Source: Ignavibacteria bacterium (lineage in GTDB: Bacteria > Bacteroidota > Ignavibacteria > Tepidaquicellales > OLB5). From it: 6,407 nucleotides of DNA. Made by a program: the position numbers and the translations under genes. The stretch covers positions 1-6,407 of the forward strand of contig JAUQWT010000246.1 of the NCBI GenBank assembly GCA_030835005.1, in the 5' to 3' direction. The notes beneath the pieces are model-generated. The model ran no database searches, was not told the origin of the DNA, and worked only from the letters and a program-made list of their open reading frames with translations. Below, piece by piece: positions 1-5,527 of this stretch (the stretch's first letter is position 1; each line of letters starts with the position of its first letter).

Positions 1-805
1 ATGCAGCCCTTACGGCGCTAAGCAGAACTGTACCTATCATCCAGATCGTTATGAGAATCCAGTAGGAAAGTGTCATGAAAACTGTCACCAATACAGCTTT
101 CCACAAAGTTTTATGATAAACGCGCTTTATTGCGATCAGCAGATAAATTGCAGGCACGAAAAACATGAAGAAAAATATGGAAAAATCTCCCACGTCTTGT
201 AATACAACTCCGGCAAGGAAACACCAAAGAACAAATGTGAAGAAGTGGAGAGTGAAAACAATATGCTCGGCATAATAATAATGTTTTGGCAGGTAAACTA
301 TCTTTAAGAGAACTGAGAATGCGAACATTACACCAAAAATATATAGCGTGATATTATCATTGAACTGATCATTATAATTTTCAATAAAAAGCTCTTTAGA
401 TTCATTGCTTTTGGACTGCTGTTCAAGTATGAACTCTTTCATGAAATCATCGTCTTCGGCTTCGGTGACCAAAGCTCTATACTGGTCAGGGTCACTTTTT
501 ATCATAATGAAGAATAGCACTAAGCTGGTAAACAAGAACATCTTGATGGGAGAAATATAGCTTTGATACCTGGATGAAACATACTCATGCGTCAGGAAAC
601 CGGGCCGCGTAAACAAATATTTGATTGACCGGAAAAAACGGGAATCCCATGTAAAGAACTCTTCAAAGAAATGTCCAAGCAGAGATCTAACCGACCTGTC
701 ATGAAGTGAAGCCTTTTTTTGCCCGCAGTTCTCACAGTAATTCCCATTTATATCCGCGCCGCAATTCTGGCAAATATGATCTATTGATGATTCGATAGGA
801 TCCAT
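1..805 (-). CDS. DUF3667-type zinc-ribbon membrane protein, 3' end cut by the window edge
   Basis: The reading frame starts with ATG at 805-803 and stays open to the left edge, giving 268 visible residues and no stop, so the C-terminus is missing. The N-terminus holds two CxxC pairs, C12/C15 and C24/C27 (CQNCG and CENCGQKK), forming a compact zinc ribbon. A conserved-looking block follows at about residues 48-95 (a Phe-rich helix, then LFTRPGFL and a SRYQSYISP stretch), typical of the DUF3667 family. The rest is hydrophobic: one membrane segment near 95-110, an acidic loop around 115-150, then about four more segments from about 150 onward. I see no catalytic motif. The family has no established function; a zinc-binding membrane protein is all the sequence supports. 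It is divergent from the ABC operon and probably transcribed separately. The start is the first in-frame ATG before the zinc ribbon and lacks a Shine-Dalgarno sequence. Confidence 0.8.
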   Translation of the reverse strand, partial: MDPIESSIDHICQNCGADINGNYCENCGQKKASLHDRSVRSLLGHFFEEFFTWDSRFFRSIKYLFTRPGFLTHEYVSSRYQSYISPIKMFLFTSLVLFFIMIKSDPDQYRALVTEAEDDDFMKEFILEQQSKSNESKELFIENYNDQFNDNITLYIFGVMFAFSVLLKIVYLPKHYYYAEHIVFTLHFFTFVLWCFLAGVVLQDVGDFSIFFFMFFVPAIYLLIAIKRVYHKTLWKAVLVTVFMTLSYWILITIWMIGTVLLSAVRAA

Positions 806-809
806 ACTG

Positions 810-840
810 TAAAAATAGCAAGTTAATATTCTTTTGTAAA
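810..840 (-). promoter_or_regulatory. Possible Bacteroidota-type promoter for the DUF3667 gene
   Basis: Read on the minus strand there is TTTA (840-837), a 19-nt spacer, then TATTTTTA (817-810). The Bacteroidota housekeeping consensus is TTTG, about 19 nt, TAnnTTTG, so each half has one mismatch and the spacing fits. The predicted transcription start would fall almost on the ATG, giving a nearly leaderless mRNA, which weakens the call. In DNA this AT-rich, such matches arise by chance. Confidence 0.2.
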
Positions 841-931
841 TGTACAGAATTTGCTGGCGCAGTAATGATTGCCAATCAATTTATGCAGTTTAATACCAAA
901 CTTATCCCTTTTTTAAGAGCAATAAAATTTC

Positions 932-939
932 TATAATTG
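932..939 (+). promoter_or_regulatory. Possible -10/-7 box for the ABC operon
   Basis: TATAATTG matches the E. coli TATAAT box exactly and the Bacteroidota TAnnTTTG box with one mismatch. No good TTGACA or TTTG element lies at the right distance upstream, where there is only a T-run at 909-914. The box overlaps a short dyad (ATAAT, TGTG, ATTAT at 933-946). Use of this site would give a leader of about 110 nt containing the 963-992 hairpin. Confidence 0.25.
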
Positions 940-962
940 TGATTATCCTAAGCCATTACTAT

Positions 963-992
963 TGGATTTTGCGGTAATTTTCGCCAAATCCA
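963..992 (+). promoter_or_regulatory. Imperfect inverted repeat upstream of the ABC operon (operator or leader hairpin)
   Basis: TGGATTT at 963-969 pairs with AAATCCA at 986-992 (7 bp). After one T/C mismatch, GCG at 971-973 pairs with CGC at 982-984, plus a G-T wobble, leaving a 6-nt loop (975-980). No T-run follows on either strand, so it is not a Rho-independent terminator. It ends 61 nt before the ATPase start codon, where it could be a protein-binding site or an mRNA leader structure. The structure is visible; its role is inferred. Confidence 0.4.
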
Positions 993-1053
993 GCAATGAA
1001 AAAACAGGATTTCGGCATTTTTCAATTCTGAATTAAAGTTCAAATATATAATT

Positions 1054-1989
1054 ATGTCTATAAAAGTAAATAACTTAACGAAATACTACGGCAGTTACCT
1101 TGCAGTAGATAATATTTCATTTGAGGCAAAAAAGGGAGAGATCCTTGGATTCCTCGGACCCAACGGTGCGGGCAAATCAACAACGATGAAGATAATTACG
1201 ACTTATCTTCCGCCAACATCAGGAACTGTTTCAGTAGATGGCTTCGATGTTGAAGAGAAATCTCTTGACGTGAGGAAGAAACTCGGATATTTGCCTGAGC
1301 TCAATCCGCTCTACTATGATATGAACGTAGTGGACTATCTTGATTACATTGCTGCTCTGGATGGCATTCCAAAATCGGATATAAAAAAGAAGCGCGAGGA
1401 GATGATCAAAGTTTGCGGTCTTGAAACCATGCGGAAAAAAGATATCGGCACTTTATCAAAAGGGTTTAAACAGCGTGTCGGGCTTGCACAGGCAATGATA
1501 AATAATCCCGATGTCCTTATACTTGATGAACCAACAAGCGGACTTGACCCGAACCAGATTATCGAAATAAGAAATCTTATCAAAAAGTTAGGCAAAGAAA
1601 AAACAGTTATCCTTTCAACACATATTCTCTCGGAAGTAACAGCAACCTGCAACAGGGTTATAATTATCAACAAAGGCAAAATTGTTGCTGACGGCACACC
1701 TGAAGAACTTCAGGGCAGATCAAAAGGACAAAGCCTTGTAACGCTTGAGGTCAAGAATAATTGTGATAAGAATGCGCTTTCAGGCAGTCTGAAAGATATA
1801 AGAACTGTTAATAAAGTTGAATTCGTAAAAGATACAGGTGATTCATTCATATTCAATATTTACGGTGATAAAGGTGCGGATCTGCGTGAAGTAATTTCGA
1901 CAAAGGTTAATCAACAGGGTGCAACATTGCTTTCTATGCAGGCAAAGCACTCAACATTAGAAGATATATTCAGGGAGTTAACAAAATAA
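1054..1989 (+). CDS. ABC transporter ATP-binding protein, GldA-like (ABC-2 type)
   Basis: This is the cytoplasmic ATPase that would power the membrane partner encoded next. Its 311 residues carry all nucleotide-binding motifs in order: Walker A GPNGAGKST at 35-43, a Q-loop region GYLPE at 78-82, signature LSKGFKQ at 134-140, Walker B LILDEP at 155-160, D-loop SGLD at 162-165 and switch His190. The Q-loop glutamine is replaced by Glu82, and the signature reads LSKGF rather than LSGGQ; both are common in drug-type and GldA-like ATPases. Residues about 225-311 form the extra C-terminal domain of this subfamily, ending in a TLEDIFRELT motif. The family's usual length is about 300. The stop is only 4 nt before the permease start, so the two are almost certainly cotranscribed. 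The start is the only ATG that leaves a normal N-terminal beta strand; its leader is A/T-rich with no Shine-Dalgarno. It resembles GldA of gliding Bacteroidota, but orthology is not proven. Confidence 0.93.
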   Translation: MSIKVNNLTKYYGSYLAVDNISFEAKKGEILGFLGPNGAGKSTTMKIITTYLPPTSGTVSVDGFDVEEKSLDVRKKLGYLPELNPLYYDMNVVDYLDYIAALDGIPKSDIKKKREEMIKVCGLETMRKKDIGTLSKGFKQRVGLAQAMINNPDVLILDEPTSGLDPNQIIEIRNLIKKLGKEKTVILSTHILSEVTATCNRVIIINKGKIVADGTPEELQGRSKGQSLVTLEVKNNCDKNALSGSLKDIRTVNKVEFVKDTGDSFIFNIYGDKGADLREVISTKVNQQGATLLSMQAKHSTLEDIFRELTK

Positions 1990-1993
1990 TATT

Positions 1994-2716
1994 ATGAATA
2001 CACAGAATATAAAGACGATCTATTCAAAAGAGCTTAAGAGTTATTTTAATTCCCCGGTAGCATATATTGTAATGATAGTTTTCATGGTGATCTCGGGGTT
2101 TTTGTTTACTGTGAGCTTCTTCCAGATAAACACTGCATCAATGCGCGAGTTCTTCGGCAGTTTTTTCATCCAGCTGGTGCTGTTTGTGGTTTTCATACCG
2201 GCTATAACGATGCGCAGTTTTTCTGAAGAGAAAAAGCAGGGTACTTTGGAATTATTGTTAACCAAACCTGTTACAGATATTGAGCTGATACTTGGAAAAT
2301 ATCTTTCAGCTCTTACTCTAGTGATCTTCACGCTAATCCCGACTATTTTTTATTTTATAGTTATAAAGTTGATCGGACCTATTCCTTTCTGGCCGTTTGT
2401 AACAAGCCTGCTTGGATTCATTTTAATGAGTGCGTTTTTTATTGGCATAGGTGTATTTGTATCATCACTTACCGAAAACCAAATAATAGCATTTATTGTA
2501 AGTGTGCTGATCTGCCTGTTCTTCTTTCTTTTGGGCAAGCTTCTGGTTGTATTCCCGCCATCACTGGTTTCTGTTTTTGAATATGTGACTACTGATTATC
2601 ATTTGAGCAACATATCAAGAGGCGTGATCGATTCACGTGTACTTATTTACTATTTCTCTATGATATTTTTCACACTCTTTCTAACCAAGGTTTCTCTTGA
2701 AAGCAGGAAGTGGTAA
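1994..2716 (+). CDS. ABC-2 type permease, GldF-like
   Basis: This inner-membrane subunit should partner with the ATPase just upstream. The 240-residue protein has six predicted membrane helices at about 21-43, 56-73, 104-126, 134-156, 162-186 and 214-233. Between helices 2 and 3 lies the hallmark cytoplasmic stretch at about 74-103 (RSFSEEKKQGTLELLLTKPV, then a LGKYLSA segment), the coupling-helix region of ABC-2 permeases. The N-terminal YSKELKSYFNSPVAY block and the length of about 240 match the GldF-like subfamily. Only one permease gene is present, so a homodimer is expected. It begins 4 nt after the ATPase stop and ends 47 nt before the GldG-like gene. The substrate cannot be read from the sequence. 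Confidence 0.9.
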   Translation: MNTQNIKTIYSKELKSYFNSPVAYIVMIVFMVISGFLFTVSFFQINTASMREFFGSFFIQLVLFVVFIPAITMRSFSEEKKQGTLELLLTKPVTDIELILGKYLSALTLVIFTLIPTIFYFIVIKLIGPIPFWPFVTSLLGFILMSAFFIGIGVFVSSLTENQIIAFIVSVLICLFFFLLGKLLVVFPPSLVSVFEYVTTDYHLSNISRGVIDSRVLIYYFSMIFFTLFLTKVSLESRKW

Positions 2717-2763
2717 GCAGTTTCTATTAACATTAAATACAAGCAATATAAAATTTATCATAT

Positions 2764-4497
2764 ATGTCAGAAGAATTAGAAAATAAAGACGAATTAAAGG
2801 AAGAAGAAGAGTCTGTTATAGAGGAATCCTCGGAGGAACTTGAAGAGGATGAAAGACTATCCAGCAGGAAGAAAAAGACTGAATCGCGCCGACGCCAGGC
2901 ATTCATAAGCATTTTGCTTGTGGTTGGTATTCTTGTTGTCATAAATATAATTGCGCTCCAGGTTTTCTTCAGGTGGGATCTTACTCCGAACAAGATTTAT
3001 ACACTTTCGGATGCAAGCAAATCAATTGTCTCCAAACTGGATGACAAGCTTGTTGTGAAAGCTTATTTCACAGAAAATCTTCCTGCACCTTATAATAATA
3101 ACCGCAGATATTTGCAGGAGCTTCTGGATGATTACAGAAATGCTTCAAACGGTAAAATATCTTACGAGATAATCAGCCCAAGCAACGAAACAGAGCTCGA
3201 AAACGAAGCGCAAAAATACGGTATTCAGCCCGTACAGGTACAAACTGTGCAGAATGACAGGGCAGAAGCTTTAAAAGCTTACATGGGAATGGTTCTGCTA
3301 TATGGCGGTAAACAAGAAGCAATTCCGTTTGTTGGAAGCACCGAAAATCTTGAGTATGATATTACAGGCGTTATCAACAGACTAACGCAGGCTGAGCTTA
3401 AAAAAGTTGGCGTAATGACCGGCTCAAATATGCCCGGTGTTGAAAAGATATCAAAAGTTAACCAATATCTTTCTAAGTTTTACAACGTAACTAATATTGA
3501 TGCATCGAAGAACAATCCTATCCCTGCGGATATAAAAACGCTTATAGTATTTTCACCTAAAGCTCCTCAACAACAGCAGCAGATGATGCAGCAGCAGGCG
3601 CCTCCTGAGACAGTGCCGGAAAATCTTAAGTTCGCAATTGACCAGTATCTTATGGGCGGCGGAAGGGTAATATTCCTGCTTAACAAAGTTAATGTTTCTT
3701 CCCAGCAGCAGTTCCAGATAGCACAGGTAATGGGAACCGGTTTGGAAGACATGCTTGAAAGTTACGGTGCAAAGATAAATAATACAATTATTATTGATAA
3801 AGAATGCGCTTTTGTAAGTGTTCCTGTTCAGCAGGGGCCCATACAAATGTACACGCAGATACCGTTCCCGTACTATCCAAAAATTCTGAACATCAATAAA
3901 GATATTCCATCGTTTGCCGCGATAGGTCAGGTATTCCTTGGTTTCACAAGCGATCTGGATCTGAATGCCGCAGGGCCCAAGGGAGTGAAGGTTATGCCGC
4001 TTCTCACAACATCACCTAAAACGGGCGTTAATACTGATTTTGCCATAGTTCAGGCAACAGGTAAAATGCTGCCAGATAGCATGTTTAAAGCTAAGGATCT
4101 GCCGGTTGGTGCAATATACGAAGGTGTTTTCCAGAGCTTTTATAAAGGCAAACAAATACCTCTTGATACATCTGCCGGATCGAATCCTGCTCCAACAAGT
4201 GTAAAAGAGACCAGTCCCTCAACAAAGATCGTATTGCTTGGCAACGGCGATTTTGCGCAGGACGATTTCCGCGGACCGGATGAAAACCTGTTGTTCTTTG
4301 CCAATACCATTGATTATATGACAGATGATGCAGGGCTATCCATGATAAGAATGAAAGACGCGAACCCGAAACCGCTTAACGCTATTGAAGACAGTACGAA
4401 GTCAATTGTTAAGTATGGTATGCTTGTAGGGCCTCCGCTGTTAGTACTCGTTTACGGATTAATGAGATGGAGAAAAAAGAAGGCAGCACGGGCCTGA
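2764..4497 (+). CDS. GldG-like ABC transporter auxiliary protein (ABC_transp_aux family)
   Basis: Its 577 residues match the GldG/ABC_transp_aux plan. An acidic cytoplasmic tail (1-33; 17 of the first 31 residues are Glu/Asp) is followed by a basic patch (RKKK at 35-38, RRR at 42-44) and a membrane helix at 46-68. The family block RWDLTPNKIYTLSDASKSIV (70-89) leads into a large extracytoplasmic domain (about 90-545) with the FxTENLPAP-like segment at 102-109 and GGGRVIFLL near 298-306. A second helix at about 550-567 and a basic tail (RWRKKK) put both ends in the cytoplasm. A glutamine-rich linker lies at 269-278. No catalytic residues are apparent. It probably contacts the permease outside the membrane. 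The frame ends with tandem stops (TGA TAA). The start is the first in-frame ATG and lacks a Shine-Dalgarno. The GldG name rests on family similarity and gene order only. Confidence 0.88.
   Translation: MSEELENKDELKEEEESVIEESSEELEEDERLSSRKKKTESRRRQAFISILLVVGILVVINIIALQVFFRWDLTPNKIYTLSDASKSIVSKLDDKLVVKAYFTENLPAPYNNNRRYLQELLDDYRNASNGKISYEIISPSNETELENEAQKYGIQPVQVQTVQNDRAEALKAYMGMVLLYGGKQEAIPFVGSTENLEYDITGVINRLTQAELKKVGVMTGSNMPGVEKISKVNQYLSKFYNVTNIDASKNNPIPADIKTLIVFSPKAPQQQQQMMQQQAPPETVPENLKFAIDQYLMGGGRVIFLLNKVNVSSQQQFQIAQVMGTGLEDMLESYGAKINNTIIIDKECAFVSVPVQQGPIQMYTQIPFPYYPKILNINKDIPSFAAIGQVFLGFTSDLDLNAAGPKGVKVMPLLTTSPKTGVNTDFAIVQATGKMLPDSMFKAKDLPVGAIYEGVFQSFYKGKQIPLDTSAGSNPAPTSVKETSPSTKIVLLGNGDFAQDDFRGPDENLLFFANTIDYMTDDAGLSMIRMKDANPKPLNAIEDSTKSIVKYGMLVGPPLLVLVYGLMRWRKKKAARA
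3568..3597 (+). repeat. CAR/CAG codon repeat coding a polyglutamine linker
   Basis: Ten codons read CAA CAA CAG CAG CAG ATG ATG CAG CAG CAG, coding Q5-M2-Q3 (residues 269-278 of the GldG-like protein). Prolines flank it on both sides (residue 268, then 280 and 281), which suggests a flexible linker just before the segment leading to GGGRVIFLL. A second, shorter Gln cluster (QQQFQ) lies at 314-318. The near-perfect trinucleotide repeat could vary in length between strains by slippage, in steps that keep the frame. Confidence 0.75.
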
Positions 4498-4546
4498 TAA
4501 CTAAAAGTGTTTTTTAAAAGTAAATTATATTTTTTAGAGCTATAAT

Positions 4547-5467
4547 ATGAATAAATCAATTAAAATACTGCTGGGAGTTTTTGTAATACTCATTGCAGTG
4601 TATTTCCTCTTTTTCAGAAGCGGTGAAAAAGTTTCAACAGAAAAAATAGATGCTAAACTTTTTGTTGCAGATTCTTCGAAGATAGATAAGATCGAGATAG
4701 TTAAGACTACTGAAACGATTGTTTTTGAAAAAGCAGGAAACCAGTGGAAGATAACAAAACCAATTCAGTATGCTGCTGATACATCGGCAGTTAATGCGAT
4801 GTTGAAAGACCTGAAGAATTTTATGCTCGAAAGTGTTGCCTCAGAGAACCCGGCAAAATTCAGCGGATACCTTGATTCTGTTAACAATGCATCAATATCT
4901 ACTTTCCAGGAAGGCAAACTTCTTGGAACTTTCATACTTGGAAAATCACAGGCAAATGATAACTCATATATAAAAAATCCTAACGAGAACAGGATAATTC
5001 TTGCATCAAAGCTGACAGCGACAAATTTTACCAAGGCACTAAAGGATTACAGAGATAAATATATTACCTCGGTTAATACAATGGGAGTAAATAAAATAGT
5101 GTTTAAATCAACTGATTCAAATAATGTTGATTTTACTGCTCAGAAGGATTCAGTAAATGTGTGGAGAATTGAAAGTGACTCAGTTTCCTCATCCGTAATG
5201 GAGGGTTTTTTGAATATATTTAACAAGTTTAACACCGAAGACTTTAAAGATACTGTTATGACAACTTTCCCGACACCAACTTATACTGTTACGTTCAGCG
5301 GACCTGCAGCGCAGACTGTTGTTAACTTGTATAAAGAAAACTCCGAGCCCCCGGCTTTTATTTGCCAGGTGACAGGAGTTAACCAGTTGTTTAGATTGTA
5401 TAGTGCTGTTGCTTCACAAATCATGAAAAAGAAGACGGATTTTGTCCCTGCTCCTCCGAAGAAATAA
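4547..5467 (+). CDS. Membrane-anchored DUF4340 protein with two repeated units
   Basis: This 306-residue protein has an N-terminal signal anchor (hydrophobic 7-23, preceded by Lys3 and Lys6, followed by RSGEK), so the rest should lie outside the inner membrane. No lipobox cysteine is present. The body looks like the DUF4340 family: IDKIEIVK at 46-53, a GNQWKITKP segment at 64-72, then AADTSAVNAMLKDL at 76-89. A similar unit recurs from about 181 (VNKIVFKST, VWRIES, SVMEGFLNIF), so the protein appears to hold two copies of one fold. The C-terminal tail is short and rich in Pro and Lys. DUF4340 genes commonly follow GldG-like genes in this kind of ABC operon, and the 49-nt gap, same strand and shared terminator support cotranscription. 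It is likely an extracytoplasmic accessory of the transporter; its biochemical role is unknown. The frame ends in tandem TAA stops. Confidence 0.82.
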   Translation: MNKSIKILLGVFVILIAVYFLFFRSGEKVSTEKIDAKLFVADSSKIDKIEIVKTTETIVFEKAGNQWKITKPIQYAADTSAVNAMLKDLKNFMLESVASENPAKFSGYLDSVNNASISTFQEGKLLGTFILGKSQANDNSYIKNPNENRIILASKLTATNFTKALKDYRDKYITSVNTMGVNKIVFKSTDSNNVDFTAQKDSVNVWRIESDSVSSSVMEGFLNIFNKFNTEDFKDTVMTTFPTPTYTVTFSGPAAQTVVNLYKENSEPPAFICQVTGVNQLFRLYSAVASQIMKKKTDFVPAPPKK

Positions 5468-5496
5468 TAATTGTAAATAATATATAAGGTGTTTTT

Positions 5497-5527
5497 GAAG
5501 GCTTGTTTTTTACAAGCCTTCTTTTTT
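5497..5527 (+). terminator. Rho-independent terminator of the ABC/GldG/DUF4340 operon
   Basis: A perfect 10-bp stem (GAAGGCTTGT at 5497-5506 with ACAAGCCTTC at 5512-5521) and a 5-nt T loop are followed directly by TTTTTT (5522-5527). On the minus strand the stem is followed by an A-run, so it should act only on rightward transcripts. It lies 30 nt after the DUF4340 stop, and its T-tract overlaps the stop codon of the convergent gene (5526-5528). Confidence 0.9.

Larger units (their letters stand above)
806..1053. other. Divergent intergenic region between the DUF3667 gene and the ABC operon
   Basis: This is 248 nt of AT-rich, apparently non-coding DNA between two divergent start codons, so it must hold promoters for both directions. 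It contains a TATAATTG box at 932-939, a 30-nt imperfect dyad at 963-992, a third copy of the dyad arm at 1006-1016, and a small dyad at 866-878 (TGATT, 3-nt loop, AATCA). No tRNA, riboswitch or small ORF with support was recognised. Confidence 0.6.

Noticed and set aside
866..878. Small dyad TGATT/AATCA in the intergenic region as an operator
   Set aside because: Five-bp arms with a 3-nt loop are expected by chance in AT-rich DNA; it is mentioned only within the intergenic description.
1344..1697. Leftward reading frame inside the ABC ATPase gene
   Set aside because: It is a frame shadow of a gene with complete ABC motifs; composition alone gives no support for a protein.
2733..2993. Serine-rich leftward reading frame opposite the start of the GldG-like gene
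   Set aside because: The serine run is the antisense of the Glu-rich acidic tail codons; it lies wholly opposite a well-supported gene and has no family features.
3553..3846. Leftward Leu/Cys-rich frames opposite the CAG repeat
   Set aside because: The Leu and Cys runs are antisense readings of the CAG/CAA repeat inside the GldG-like gene.
4502..4516. TAAAA/TTTTA pairing after the GldG-like gene as a terminator
   Set aside because: The stem is only five A-T pairs and would be too weak; the downstream gene is better explained as part of the same operon.
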